From Sciurus carolinensis (Eukaryota > Chordata > Mammalia > Rodentia > Sciuridae), in the NCBI RefSeq assembly GCF_902686445.1, contig NC_062229.1, positions 6,295,503-6,359,502 on the forward strand: 64,000 bases of DNA, given 5' to 3'. Below are positions 1-10,934 of this stretch, in pieces. Numbering within the stretch: the first letter of the stretch is position 1; each line of letters begins with the position of its first letter. Under the pieces are notes generated by a model. That model did not search any database. It saw only the letters and a list, made by a program, of their open reading frames with translations, and was not told where the DNA came from. Both the position numbers and the translations under genes were made by a program.

Positions 1-89
1 CAGGACCAGGATTTCTGCACAGGAGGCAGGTGCTGCACTGTCTCTCTGCGTTCCCTGAGAACAGAGCTTCTATTCTCCTTCATGTCCAG
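1..89 (+). promoter_or_regulatory. Partial 5' non-coding exon of OR unit A
   Basis: This segment resembles 32760-32859, which precedes pseudogene E; both contain the string ctgcacaggaggcaggtg. In the sister units C, D and G the matching exon ends CCAG followed by GTGAG. Here the exon end is GTCCAG followed by GCAAG, so the donor would be of the rarer GC type. The block begins before the window, so its promoter is not visible. The A coding exon lies 1.5 kb downstream. The exon assignment is inference from paralogy; no transcript evidence is available. Confidence 0.4.
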
Positions 90-569
90 GCAAGAACTGA
101 AGATCATTCCTCAGTGTTGGCACCCAGGTCATCTGAAATCTGCTAGGTGATGTTTTGTCAGAACTGACAGGTATTTTGTCTCCCAGCCCATGTTGGGCAG
201 CTGTGAGGTGAGGAGGTGAGGAGCAGGGGAGGAACCAGGTCACCTAGGAGGAGTCTGCCCGGGTGCCCACCAGGCTCCCTGCTTCCTCCTCTTATGCACT
301 GACACCCCAACAGCTCTCATTCCACTGAGATCTCACTGACACCAGAGTCCAGGGCTGTACTCCACACTCAACAGCAATCTGCTTCTTATCAGTTTTGAAG
401 GATTTTCAATTCAATTGGCAAGGAGCAAAATTAATATGGTCGTATTCTTACTTTTTCCTTCCCGATTCATAATACCCTGTGTAGAACTGACCTTTAACTG
501 ACTGGTGTCCCATTTATGAATATTTTGAAAGAGAGAATGTGGAAAATGAGGCACATTCCAAGATGACAT
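90..569 (+). other. Intron of OR unit A, duplicated flank
   Basis: No coding potential is seen. Stretches such as the block around 240-470 match 32990-33290 upstream of pseudogene E, including the text 'cttactttttccttc' in both. The A and E units were therefore duplicated with their introns and not as coding exons alone. Confidence 0.5.
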
Positions 570-765
570 TTTAAAATGTTTTTATTAGTGCACAGTAGTT
601 CTCTATGATTTTGGATTCAGGTGGACATCATCACACATGCATGGAATACAATTTGCTCTCTTCATTCCCCACTACTTTTCCTGTCCTTCCTCTCCTCCCT
701 CCCCCTATTTCCCCACTCTACTCATATTTTACTATTCAGGGTAATAGCCTCGATAAATAAATTAC
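570..765 (-). mobile_element. LINE-1 3' end fragment
   Basis: A T-rich start is followed by 'catgcatggaatacaattt' and a long pyrimidine run (ctcctccctccccctattt). This is the complement of an L1 3'UTR with its polypurine tract. Similar fragments lie at 12765-12965 and 31590-31740. The piece is strongly 5'-truncated and old. Confidence 0.45.
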
Positions 766-1067
766 TTTTTTTCTTTTCATTGTTATTATAATTTCTGTTT
801 CCCTATCAGGGTCTGATTAATTTGTTTCAATTGTTAGACACATTGTTATACAAATATGAGACATATACAAGAATTTCCCTAGATTTCTTGAGTGGTTAAC
901 TCTTCCTGCTTCTCTCTACATGCAAGATTCTCAGTGAGATCTTCAGCTCATTGGTTCTTCCCTGACATTTGCAGTTATGAACCAAGAATGTCACATCTTT
1001 CTTTCATTTTTCATTATTTTCCCACCCATCACTCCCCATTCCAAGGTATAGAAGTCTTAGGAACGTC

Positions 1068-1205
1068 TCATGTGTCAAGCACTATTCTTTAAGGTTTGTG
1101 TTCTCTATTCTCATTTTTGCACCATTCCTATGATGTCCTGTGGTGGTTCCCATCATGAGGAGTGAGGCTTCACACAGTTGAAACCACTTTCTTACTGACA
1201 AAGCG
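1068..1205 (+). mobile_element. MIR-like SINE fossil in A intron
   Basis: The order 'caagcactattctttaagg ... ccattcctatgatgtcctgt ... gaggagtgaggctt' follows the MIR core (lost-and-found caagcactgttctaag, then ccctatgaggta). The corresponding position upstream of pseudogene E (34905-35050) carries the same fossil, so it predates the A/E duplication. Confidence 0.4.
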
Positions 1206-1568
1206 AGCACTGGAGGTAGCATTAAGTGGATTTTTGTTGTCATTATTGATTTATAGCTAATATTGTTTGGTTTGGGTTCTCCTGCTTGTTTAAGGATTTG
1301 GATAATCCCCAAGGCAAAATCTACATATCATTTTCTCTTTTATCCCCATTAACTGGTACATTTTGGGAATGGAGGGACTATTAAGGAAATAAAATTTGCA
1401 CAGTCAGATAGTGTAGGAGTGTGGAGAAAGGAAGGAAAAGGGGTTGAAAAGTGAAAGAGCAAGAGAAAATAGAGGAAAGGATTAGTACTATTTCCTTCAC
1501 CTTGGAATCCTTGTGCATTGATTATCTGTTCTGTCACCTGAATTTTCATCATCAGCTTGTTCAATGCA

Positions 1569-2497
1569 ATGGAATCAAAAAACCAAACAGATACAGTAGA
1601 GTTCATCCTCCTGGGGCTCTCAGAGGATCCAGAACTACAGAACACCATCTTTGGATTATTTCTGTCCATGTACCTGGTTACAGTGCTTGGAAACCTGCTC
1701 ATCATCCTGGCCATCATGTCTGACTCCCACCTGCACACCCCCATGTACTTCTTCCTCTGCAATCTGTCCTTCACTGACATCAGTTTCATCTCCACCACAA
1801 TCCCCAGGATGCTGGTGAACATCCACAGACAGAGCAAGAACATCAGTTACAAAGGCTGCCTCACCCAAGTCTGCTTTGCCCTGGTTTTTGTTGGTTTGGA
1901 AAACTTTCTACTTGCCTCAATGGCTTATGACCTTTATGTGGCCATCTGCCATCCACTCAGGTACACAGTCATCATGAACCGACGCCTGTGTGTCCTGCTG
2001 ATTCTCTTCTCCTTGTCTATTAGTATTATGGATGCCCTGCTGCACAGTCTGATGGTGCTGAGGTTGTCCTTCCGCACAGACCTGGAGATCCCCCACTTCT
2101 TCTGTGAACTTGCTCATGTCATCAACCTTACATGTTCTGATACCCTCATCAATATCATCTGGGTATATCTAGTGTCTAGCATTGTTGGGGTATTATTATC
2201 CTTGGGATTATTTACTCTTACATTAAAATTGTCTCCTCTGTTCTGAGAATGTCATCATCTGGGGGAAAGTACAAAGCCTTTTCCACCTGTGGGTCTCACC
2301 TCTCTGTTGTCTCCTTGTTCTATGGAACAGGATTTGGAGTGTACATTAGCTCTGCAGTGACTGACTCCCCCAGGAAGTCTGCAGTAGCTTCAGTGATGTA
2401 TACAGTGGTTCCTCCAATGATGAATCTCTTTACCTACAGCCTGAGGAATAGGGACATGAGAGCAGCCCTGATGAAACTCATCATACCTCTTTTGTGA
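1569..2497 (+). pseudogene. Olfactory receptor pseudogene A (class II, family 7-like)
   Basis: This is the single coding exon of an odorant receptor, normally a seven-helix GPCR of about 310 aa in olfactory cilia. The start is the ATG at 1569, which opens with MESKNQT (an N-glycosylation site NQT); an in-frame upstream ATG at 1557 is ignored because paralogues start here. Family hallmarks visible are LGN in TM1, [10 protein letters not shown] in TM2, [12 protein letters not shown] at the end of TM3, the EIPHFFCEL loop, [13 protein letters not shown] in TM6 and YSLRNRDM after TM7. About one base is missing in TM5, around 2189-2205, relative to pseudogene E. The frame then ends at 2246, and the TM6-TM7 part resumes in another frame from 2249 to 2497. 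The DRY arginine is also replaced (CTT at 1932). Nucleotide identity to C, G and E is high, so the loss is fairly recent. Confidence 0.93.
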
Positions 2498-3604
2498 TTG
2501 TGTAGTCCGCTTTATATTTTGAATTCTAGAATGAAACACCCAGGAACAGTGGGTGAGCACAAATTTGGACTCTTCTCCCACCAAGTTTTTATGCTGCCAT
2601 GATTAGATATCACACTGGGTAGGGGTGTTTCAACATAGATTTGGAAAATTAATTTGGTCTTTTCTGGCACTGGCGTACCTACGTTTTGTTTCTGAACTTG
2701 ATTTTTTGATGAGCCTTCACAGAGGCAGAACATAAGGAAAGGATTCTTCTTATAGAGGCTTGGGGTTTCTTTTCTCAGGAAAATTTGAGTGACAGTAGAA
2801 TGATAGGAGAAATAAAGGAATTAAATAAATATTTCACTGTCGTCCAAAGACCAGCCTACTCCTTAAGCCACTAATAGTGCCCTGTGTATGCCCTCCTCAA
2901 ATCATTCCTATCTTAAGTCCTGTTTTACAGAATCATGATATTCTCAGATTTGTCACCAGGATTGTGATCATCGATTCTCCCGGCAGGCTTCTATTGAACT
3001 GAGGTAATTTTCTAGAGAATGGGTCAACTATGCATTGACAGTCAATCCTGCCAGCAGCTGGAGTGTGCTCAGTGGTTGATAAACATGCTGTGTGGATAAC
3101 AGCAATGGTATCCACTACCTTCCCTTCTTCTTCCATGAATTGGGCTTCTATTCATTTTTGCAGAATTTGACATACTGCCATCTGAGCATTATGAATGAAT
3201 GAGGAGCATCTTAGCTCAAAACTGGTACAAACGCTAGTACTCAAGTTAGCTAAAAAATTAAGATAATTATCTTGATTGAGTTGGTGTTCAGCAGATGTGC
3301 ATTCAGGCAGAAGGAAAGCGGTGTTATTCCTCTTTCCATGCACCAGCTCCATCCCAGGTCTCCTTCCGATCTTGGCGACTGGATCCCTGGATCAGTCAGT
3401 TGCAGGACATATTTAAATATTTTCCTAAAGACAAAAAGCTGACTTAGTTTTCTTTATGGGAAAAGATTCCTTCAAGAAGTCATTTAGGAAGCATTATTTT
3501 ACAAAACACAGTCCAAAAGGGACCTTGACCCATGGGTAACTCATTACTGTGAAGTGAATTATCATGTGTAGATTAGAGTGCAAATCTAGGTGGTTTGTGA
3601 TCTA
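2498..3604. other. 3' flank of A, no gene seen
   Basis: No coding region is recognised. Compared with the flank of E (36374-36600), the stretch from about 2520 to 3470 looks like extra sequence of roughly 950 bases; homology resumes near 3480. This could be an unrecognised insertion in A or a deletion in E. Confidence 0.35.
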
Positions 3605-3735
3605 TCTGCGTATTATAATCACTCAGAGAGCTTGTTATCAGGTTGTTCCCTTATCCAAATCCTCAGAGACTGTACTTCAGCAGTGTGGGGTGGGCACATG
3701 AATCTGTTTTTCTTCCCAGACCATGGACAATGCCA
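3605..3735 (+). mobile_element. MER5-like DNA transposon fossil
   Basis: The order 'aatcactcagagagcttgtt', then 'cctcagagactgtacttcag' and 'gtggggtgggcacatgaatctg', follows the MER5A consensus of the hAT-Charlie group. Related copies lie at 36600-36720 after pseudogene E and at 53575-53700 after the N gap, which makes it a marker for the A/E-type 3' flank. Confidence 0.55.
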
Positions 3736-4200
3736 AGGTGGATAATCTGAGATTAAGTTTGGAGTGCACTCAGGTAGTGTGGGATTACTGTTGGGAATTG
3801 CTTGGCTCAGTTCTTGGAAAATAGTGCTCAATCCCTCTTCTTTAAACTGTAATCCATTTTCTTCCACTCCTTTATGTACCTATTTTCTTTAGAAGTTAAA
3901 TTTGTTGTCTGTAATTTTAATATAGTCAGTGTTTTGGGTAGATGGAATAATACAGTCATATCAATAATTTTGTGGAAGTTCATACAATGAACTGATTTGA
4001 TAAAATCTAAAGAAATTTCTGCAATCTTGGAGGGACGTTGCTATGTCTGGGAGATTTTGGGAAGAAGCAAATGAAAGTTGATTACTTTTACATGAAGGAG
4101 CTAATATGTGGTGCTATTGGGTGGCTCCTAGGAGGAAATCCAAGGGGAAGTTCAAGGACCCTTCCATTCCAGTCATCCTGTGGCACCATTAATTTCAGCA
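3736..4200. other. Intergenic, nothing recognised
   Basis: The first 150 bases continue the flank shared with E and with the sequence after the gap (compare 36721-36840). The remainder shows no gene or repeat that I can name. Confidence 0.4.
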
Positions 4201-4850
4201 CTGTGACTTGGGGATAGCTCCCAGATAGTCAGTCAAGGCTTTGGTAGACTGGTGCTTCTCTTGAACATGTCTGTGGAATTTGCAGTATCTGAGCTCCTGG
4301 TGAAAGTTTCAGATCCAGCTACATCTCTGCCTTCCCTGCTGTCAGGTAAGGAGATAGCAGCTGAGGTTTCTACCACTGCTGTCTGTGCAGCATGCAGCCC
4401 TGAAGACTGGGAGCCAGTGCTGATGACGGGTCCCATCTCCTGCTCCTCTTCCTCTCCCCAGCCAGCGTGAGGGCCTGTTCCACTGCCTGGTCTATGGGCA
4501 GGTACTTCAGCCTCCTCATCCACACAGGCTCCTAGACCTTCCAGGTCTGTGGGCAGGTACTTCAGCCTCCTCATCGCACACAGGCTGCAAGAACTTCCAG
4601 TGCCAGAGGCTCCTGCCTGCTGCAGAGATCACTGCAGTGGTGCCTGAGAACACAGCCACTGTGCCACTTGTCCACTTCTGTGGGCCTTGAGTGCAGAGCC
4701 TCTCTTCTGCTGGAAAAGCCCTGGGAAATGACTGACAGCAAAGAGCAGTCTGCCTCCAGCACTCCTAGCAGTTGGGGTGGTGATTCCTCCTCCATATAGG
4801 AGACCCGGTGTCACATCGTGGTATCCACAACACACATCTTTCCTGTTCAC
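4200..4850. other. GC-richer unique segment with splice-like sites
   Basis: Base composition is richer in G and C than the surroundings. On the + strand a consensus donor (CAG then GTAAGG) occurs near 4345 and a strong acceptor (pyrimidine run then CAG) ends near 4461, but the open frames on both strands are short and resemble no family I know. It may be a relic of a non-OR gene or simply unclassified repeat. Confidence 0.25.
4489..4599 (+). repeat. 55-bp tandem duplication
   Basis: Two adjacent copies (4489-4543 and 4544-4599) both contain 'gggcaggtacttcagcctcc' and differ at a few positions. It lies inside the GC-richer segment. Confidence 0.8.
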
Positions 4851-4965
4851 TGACTGTTTCTTTCCTCATGGATGGAAGTTCCCACAGTACAAGGATACCC
4901 TTCAGTCTGTGTCCTGCTGCATCCTCAGCATCCAGAGTTGGGCCTGGCAGTACTGTGATTTCATT
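4850..4965 (+). mobile_element. Possible L2-type LINE 3' fragment
   Basis: The text 'ctgctgcatcctcagcatcc' followed by 'gggcctggcag' matches the general shape of the L2 3' end (cactgctgtatccccagc ... gtgcctggca). The match is short and weak. Confidence 0.3.
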
Positions 4966-6059
4966 AAATTTCTGAGGATTGAAGGAATCACTGACAAAAT
5001 AATAAACAGTGTAATAAACCTTCCAATTGCTACTGGAGATCCAAAATTTCTTTTGTCTCTACTTATGAATGAACATAACTCCCAGTTGACCGCAGCTGCT
5101 ACTATCAAACACCACAGACTGTGGAGGTTCAACAACGGACGTTTGTTTCTCAAGCACTAGGTGATTCCATGGTGGGCTTCACATATATGACCACATAGAA
5201 ACCTAAGTTCCTTCACAACCCTACCTCCTAAATCATCACGTTTGGAGGAAATTGTAAACCACCAGAAAGGCAAATAACCTGTGGTAAAAGTACCATTGTG
5301 ATTGTAAATTAAAAAGCTTGTAGAAATTGTTTATTACCACATTGAAGTTAGCTTTACCCCACTGGTGTTTTATAGAGGTAAGACATAATATTAAAGCAGG
5401 GATAGAGGCTACAATCCTGTCATTCATAAAAGGGTCTAGAAATCATCAATGTATTAATGGTCCTATATTGCTGAATTCATATAGTAGTGAATGGATGGAC
5501 TACTTAATAAAAGGTGCTAAGAAATAAAAATAAATGTGATACATGACTCACATCAAAGGCAAAATTGTATATCAGGTGGTTTCAACCTCAATCACAAAAG
5601 TCAAGACTGAAATCTTTTATTCAGGAAGGTAATTTTAATATCAGGACCTCTGTAAATATATCAGGATCTACATTTGCGGAGTAGACCATGTGAAAGCTAT
5701 GCCTATGCTTGTGTGGGCATCTCGAAAATACTGTGAAATGAATGTGAATGGGGATACACTCCTAAAGAAGGAATTTACAATGAATACAATGAACATGTAT
5801 CTGCCTACATATATATGTACATATTTATAACAAAATTGCTATTATCATTACATAAAGACTATTATAAGTTATTTTTTAAAAAAGATATGCACTTCAATAG
5901 ATACATCACACATTTCTGAAGAGAGGAAAATAAATTGCCAATGATATATGAAATCCAAACAAAATAGCCATTTCTGGTCAGTCAGTCAAACATCTACCAT
6001 TTGATCCTAATGTTTCACACTTCAATATTTTCCCAAAAGAAATGAAAGCATACGAATAT
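4966..6059. other. AT-rich intergenic sequence
   Basis: No open frame of interest is present. 5095-5165 may hold a decayed LTR edge (caccacagactgtggagg ... gtttgtttctc). The rest is AT-rich and unclassified. Confidence 0.4.
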
Positions 6060-6430
6060 GAAAAATCTGTACAAGAATATTCAGCAATGTCATATGAAAT
6101 AGGCCCAAACTAAAAACAACTTAATTGTCTTCAATAGGTAGATTAATAAGTAAATCTTGGAGTATCAAAAAATGGAATACTATGGGCAATAAAAAGTAAC
6201 AAACTATTGATATGAAAGGGTGGGTGAATCTCAAAGTAAGTATGCTGAGTGAATGCATGCAGACAAAAAAAACTGTACAATAGGTCATAAGAAAATTTTT
6301 GAAGGTGATGGATGTGCTATTAATAATTTTGTTGATGATTTCTCTCATGTGTATATGTAAAATGCACATATATACATGCATACAGGTATAATTAACAACT
6401 CAATTAACAGCTCCACCACAAAAGTTCAAC
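6060..6430 (+). mobile_element. Old LINE-1 3' region
   Basis: The series 'aatattcagcaatgtcatat', 'caataggtagattaataagt', 'atggaatactatgggcaataa' follows the well-known end of L1 ORF2 and its downstream region. The same old L1 type recurs at 31790-32275. The reading frame is destroyed. Confidence 0.55.
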
Positions 6431-6454
6431 AGGTATATTTAAAAATGTTCAATT

Positions 6455-6915
6455 CACAATAGCTAGATTGTAGAACCAACCAAGATGACCTTCAGCAGAA
6501 GAATGGATAAAGAAACTGTGGTATATATATACAATAGAATATTATTCAGCCATAAAGAAGAATAAAATAATAACTTTTGCAAGTAAATGGGTGGAATTGG
6601 AGAATATCATGCTAAGTGAAATAAGCCAATCCCAAAAAAACTGATAAGTGGATGATGCTATATAATGGGAGTGGGGGAATGGGAGGTAAGAGAAAAAAGG
6701 AGGAACCGTAGATTAATTAGGGGGAAATGAGAGGGGAGGGGGGTGGGGTTATGAAAGATGGTGGAATGAGACAGACATCATTATCCTAAGTACATGTATG
6801 ATTACACAAATGGTGTGACTCCACATCGTGTAGAAGCATAGAAACAAAAATTTGTACCCCATTTGTGTACAATGGATTGAAATGTATTCTGTAAAAATTA
6901 AAATAAAAATAAAAA
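6455..6915 (+). mobile_element. Younger LINE-1 3' end
   Basis: It runs from the ORF2 tail ('gaagaatggataaagaaact', 'ttattcagccataaagaaga', 'ggagaatatcatgctaagtg') through a G-rich 3'UTR (aggggaggggggtgggg) to an A-rich tail with AAATAAAAAT units near 6900. The copy is 5'-truncated. A sister 3'UTR lies at 21655-21835. Confidence 0.8.
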
Positions 6916-7385
6916 TGAGAATAGAATGTGGCTTAAGCCCTTGGCTACAATGTAAAGGAGTCACTGACACAGTCAGCCTCTGTGCCTGCCTGCACAGTGC
7001 TGCATGCACTTAATAAGGAGGGACCAGGCCCTTGCATTTGCTACACCAAAAATGTTAAGATATTGTGGTAAAATCCATGGTTGGCAGGGGCTTCTCTGTG
7101 TTCACAAACAAATGCACAAATATATTTTTTAAAGTTCAAAACAAAACAAAAAATAAAAATGTTGAATATCAAATAAATACAAATCAAACAAAAAATAGCC
7201 CCACCTAATTCTCTCCCATATCTTTCTGAGGTGGGTCCAATCCTGCTTCAGTCTGGTTACTCATCCTGCAGAGTCACAGCTGCCCTCACCCATCAGCCAG
7301 GCCTTCACTCCTGAATCCGGTTTATTGGTTCCTTCTGCTCCATGTGTCCCATCTTTTCCTTCATATGCCTCTACCACATGCAAGC
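6916..7385. other. Upstream flank of pseudogene B
   Basis: An A-rich stretch lies at 7135-7195, followed by mixed sequence. I could not find a copy of the 5' exon block that precedes C, D and G, so the B promoter is absent or too decayed to see. Confidence 0.4.
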
Positions 7386-8283
7386 TAGAAACCAAACATC
7401 TGCTTCAGAATTCCTTCTTCTTGGATTGACAGATGATCCTGAGTGTTAGACCCTCCTCTCCAGCCTCTTCCTGTGCATGTACCTGGTCCATCCTGAGAGA
7501 CACGCTCATCATTCCAGCTGTCAGCACTGACTCCCTTCTTCACAGTTCCATGTGCTTCTTTTTCTCCAATCTGTGCTCTACTGACATGAGTTTAAGCACC
7601 ATCCCAAAGACAGTGAACCTCCAAACACAGGATGAGAGCATCACACACACAGACAGGATGCCTCTCCTGAGTTTGCTTTTTCTTTATTTTTAGTGGTTTG
7701 GAAATTTGTCTTCTTGCCATACAGGACTATGACCACCTTGTGGTAATTTGACACTCCCTGAGACACAGGTTCCACATGGGCCCTGACCTCTCTGTCTTAC
7801 TAGTTCTACTCTCCCTTCTTGTTGTGTTGTGCATGACCTAGTTCAGTCTGATGGTGTTGCACAGACCTGGATACCCCCAACTTCTTCTGTGAATGTGCTC
7901 AGGTCCTCCAGCTGGCCTGTTCTGATACCCTCCTCAATAACCTGCTGGTGTATTTGGTGACTGGTCTGCTTGCTGGTATTCCTATCTCTGGAATCATTTT
8001 ATTTTATATTCACATTATGTCTGTTGATTGAAACACCATCATTGGGAGTATAAAGCCTTTTCCACCTGGGAATCTCACCTGCTGTTGTTTCCTTGTTTTA
8101 TGGGACATCTTTTGGAGTGTACATTAGCTCTGCAGTGACTGACTCCTTCAGGAAGACTGCGGGGCCTCAGTGATGTACTCTGTGGTCCCTCAGATGCTGA
8201 ACCCATTTACCTACAACCTGAGGAGCAGGGATGTGAGGGAGGCCTTAAGGATTCTCATTGGTAGGAAAGTGTTTCCTCTGTGG
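7386..8283 (+). pseudogene. Olfactory receptor pseudogene B, heavily decayed
   Basis: Nucleotide similarity to OR C runs over nearly the whole coding exon. It begins at 'ctagaaaccaaacatctgc' (the region of the N-terminal NQT), passes a TM2-like segment near 7545 and a loop-like 'acttcttctgtgaatgtgct' near 7880, and ends with 'aacctgaggagcagggatg' near 8215. There are many stops and several small deletions, for example a stop at 7447-7449, another in TM3 near 7692, and one at the end of the TM3/TM4 loop. The DRY triplet reads Asp-His-Leu at 7731-7739. No start codon survives. Its 3' flank (from 8284) is similar to those after C and G, so it belongs to the same duplication lineage. It is certainly not functional. 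Confidence 0.88.
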
Positions 8284-9108
8284 TGCGTCATTGCTTTGGA
8301 CTTGGGTTTCTAAAGTGAGTCTCAGTGACAGAATTCCTGGAGAACCAGATCACCTGATATTCCTGCCACCACCTTTTGCTAAAAGGAGATCATGTAATGA
8401 CCTGGTGCATTTTCACTTCCTATGAAACCTTCCGAGTCTCATGACTATCTCTGCAGGGTTTGACACATGACTTCAATTCCCTAAGCACAATTCCTAACCT
8501 GGGGTCCAATGAGGCAGAGCCTGTAAAAGGGGTTCTATTGACAGCACCCTTTTGAATAGTGTAGTCTCACAGCAAAGCATGTTGAGATGGCAGACAGTGC
8601 AGGGATAATACTTAAACAAAGCAGGGAGAAGGGAGAAATGGAGCGTTTGATCAACAGGTGCATTTTATTGCTTGATAGGAGGAATCAGTTCTGGAATTTT
8701 ATGGAATAGCAAGGCAAATATAATTAACAATGATTTATGATATGTTATACAAAGGAGGTATCAATTCAATTCTAAATAGGGTGCAACTAATTTCTGCAGT
8801 CAGCAGTCACCACAGAGAATTCACTAGATCTTCTGTGTAAAATTGTAGAGAATGAACATTCCAAATATTTAGTACATATACAATGGATTTTAAGATGATG
8901 AGCCATGGATGTTTGCATTTCTATATCATGCTTGCTAGTATTTATGTTACCATTACTTATATGAACACGTAGAATGGATGTTCACACCTGATTTGAATTG
9001 TCTTTTGTGATATCATGACATGAAGAGAGATGCTTTTCTATAAAGATGAAATGGAAGGTGGGAATATATTGGAAAAATTTTATGTGAAATGTGTGCCTGT
9101 CCATCCAA
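8284..9108. other. 3' flank of B and spacer
   Basis: The first 120 bases ('ctttggacttgggtttcta', 'gacagaattcctggagaacc') match the 3' flanks of C (10950 on) and G (45850 on). Beyond about 8550 the sequence is AT-rich and holds no gene that I recognise. Confidence 0.5.
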
Positions 9109-9467
9109 CAGCGATGAGAAGAAGCAATGCAGAGAATGGGGAGCAGTGGGCTGGGCCTCAGGGGTCAGGAAGTCAGTCACCCTCAACTCTCCACTTGTAT
9201 GGAGGTATGGGTTTGTGTTGAAGGATGTTCCCTCCTGAGATCAGAATGAGAATAAGACTGCTGGTCTAATAAGCAGCTCTGGATTTGAGCCCCATGGACA
9301 GACACTGCAGGAGTCAGAGTGGGGCCACCTCCCTCAGCAACCCTACATCCACCAGGACACAACACCAAGGACTCTTCCCAGAGATGATTCCTCAATAAGA
9401 GGAGCCTGCTGCCTCACTGAGCCTGTCTGCATTTCCTGAGGACAGTCCTTCCATCTTCAATATCCAG
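9109..9467 (+). promoter_or_regulatory. 5' non-coding exon and promoter block of OR C
   Basis: This is one of five paralogous blocks (with D, G, the gap unit and H). It ends 'ttcaatatccag' followed by GTGAGG, a consensus splice donor at 9468. The coding-exon acceptor lies at 9981-9982, so the intron would be only about 513 bases. Within the block an O/E-like motif (9232-9244) and a TAAT core motif (9266-9275) are 34 bases apart. Which bases are promoter and which are exon cannot be fixed without transcript data. Confidence 0.6.
9232..9275 (+). promoter_or_regulatory. O/E-like plus homeodomain-like module, C
   Basis: CTCCTGAGATCAG at 9232 is followed 34 bases on by CTAATAAGCA at 9266. OR promoters are known to use Olf/EBF and LIM-homeodomain sites. 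The O/E-like half is weaker here (GAGA instead of GGGA) than in the sister copies. Confidence 0.4.
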
Positions 9468-9784
9468 GTGAGGTGCTGAAATCATTCCTCTTGAAGTCAA
9501 CTGGGCAACAGAGTTCCTCAGCAAATCCTTTCAACTTGAGGGCAAGGATGTCACTAGACTTTCATCCTGGGAAACAATGAGGGGAAATAAGAAACAGGTG
9601 AGAGAGAAACAAGTCCCCTGTGCCTCTTGTGTCTACTGTGTGTCATCTGCTTGACAAATTCTCATAGACATGTGCTCAGAGTTCCCATTCTGCTGGCCTT
9701 AAATTCAGTACAATGGTGATGACCGTAATCAAATATCCTGAAATTTCCTGAATATTGAAGGGATGTTGGGGAGGGGATATGTGG

Positions 9785-9895
9785 GTGTTCTAGTAGCTAG
9801 GGCTGCCATAACCCAGTACCATACATAGATTTGGCAGCATAACACAAAGTTATTTTCTCAAGTTCTGAAGTCTAGAAGTCCTAAGTTCAAGGGGT
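9785..9895 (-). mobile_element. MLT1 (MaLR LTR) fragment in C intron
   Basis: The text 'agggctgccataacccagta', then 'ttttctcaagttctgaagtc', is the complement of the MLT1 LTR end (ccagaactgtgagaaaataa ... gttatggcagccc). This is an old retroviral LTR fragment with no coding content. It sits less than 110 bases upstream of the C coding exon. Confidence 0.6.
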
Positions 9896-9995
9896 GGGCA
9901 GGTGTGGTTTGCTAAAGCATTTCCAAATACTGCTGAAGCTGTCTCTCCATTTTATTACCTCTATACTCATATTTGCCTTCAGATTCTTCAAAAAC

Positions 9996-10934
9996 ATGGC
10001 AACCATAAACCAAACAGCTGTTTCAGAATTCCTTCTCTTGGGACTGACAGATGACCCAGCACAGCAGTCCCTCATCTTCAGCATCTTCCTGTCCATGTAC
10101 CTGATCACCATCCTGGGAAACCTGCTCATCATCCTGGCTGTCAGCTTTGACTCCCACCTCCACACCCCCATGTACTTCTTCCTCTCCAACCTGTCTTTTA
10201 ATGACATCTGCTTAATCACCAGCACAGTCCCCAAGATGCTGGTGAACATCCTGAGACAGGATCAGAGCATCACCTACACTGGATGCCTCTCCCAAGTCTG
10301 CTTTGTCTTAGTTTTTGGTGGTTTAGAAAATTGTCTGCTTGCAGTGATGGCCTATGACCGCTATGTGGCCATTTGTCACCCCCTGCTATACACTGTCGTC
10401 ATGAATCCCCACCTGCATGTCCCCCTGTTTCTACTCTCCCTGGTCATTAGTATTGTGCATGCCCTCCTCCACACTCTGATGGTGCTGAGGCTGTCCTTCT
10501 GCACAGACCTGGAGATCCCCCACTTCTTCTGTGAACTTGCTCAGATCATCAAACTGGCCTGTTCTGATACCCTTATCAATAATGTCCTGGTATACTTGGT
10601 GGCTGGTCTATTTGCTGGTGTTCCTCTATCTGGGATCATTTTCTCTTACATTCACATTGTGTCCTCTGTCTTGAGAATGCCCTCATCAGAAGGAAAGCAT
10701 AAAGCCTTTTCCACCTGTGGGTCTCACCTATCTGTTGTCTCCCTGTTCTATGGGACAGGATTTGGGGTGTACATTAGCTCTGTAGTGACTGACTCCTCCA
10801 GGAAGACTGCAGTGGCTTCAGTGATGTACTCTGTGGTCACTCAGATGCTGAACCCCTTTATCTACAGTCTGAGGAACAGGGACATGAAGGGAGCCCTGAG
10901 GAAGCTCATCGGTAGGACAGCTTCTCCACCATGA
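9996..10934 (+). CDS. Olfactory receptor C, intact class II, family 7-like
   Basis: This is an odorant receptor of 312 aa, a seven-helix GPCR expected in the ciliary membrane of olfactory neurons and coupling to G-olf. The start at 9996 is chosen because paralogues begin here and a good acceptor (tttgccttcag) lies 13 bases upstream at 9982. The in-frame extension back to 9894 would be intronic. Visible features: N-glycosylation site NQT at residues 5-7, G41-N42 in TM1, [10 protein letters not shown] at 58-67, C97 (pairs with the loop-2 Cys 179), [12 protein letters not shown] at 118-129, SY at 217-218 in TM5, [10 protein letters not shown] at 236-245 and NPFIY at 286-290. All expected motifs are present, including the DRY arginine that most of its neighbours lack. 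The ligand cannot be predicted. A possible poly(A) signal AATAAA is near 11219. Confidence 0.96.
   Translation: MATINQTAVSEFLLLGLTDDPAQQSLIFSIFLSMYLITILGNLLIILAVSFDSHLHTPMYFFLSNLSFNDICLITSTVPKMLVNILRQDQSITYTGCLSQVCFVLVFGGLENCLLAVMAYDRYVAICHPLLYTVVMNPHLHVPLFLLSLVISIVHALLHTLMVLRLSFCTDLEIPHFFCELAQIIKLACSDTLINNVLVYLVAGLFAGVPLSGIIFSYIHIVSSVLRMPSSEGKHKAFSTCGSHLSVVSLFYGTGFGVYISSVVTDSSRKTAVASVMYSVVTQMLNPFIYSLRNRDMKGALRKLIGRTASPP

Noticed and set aside
1349..2117. Long minus-strand open frames opposite OR A (and similar ones at 9887-10249, 20092-20448, 35488-35820, 44917-45156)
   Set aside because: They mirror conserved OR codons in the opposite strand at the same place in each paralogue; codon use of the sense frame explains them.
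9894..9995. N-terminal extension of OR C by 34 residues (and of G from 44831, D from 20102)
   Set aside because: A splice acceptor lies between the upstream ATG and the paralogue start codon, and the extra residues are not conserved between copies.
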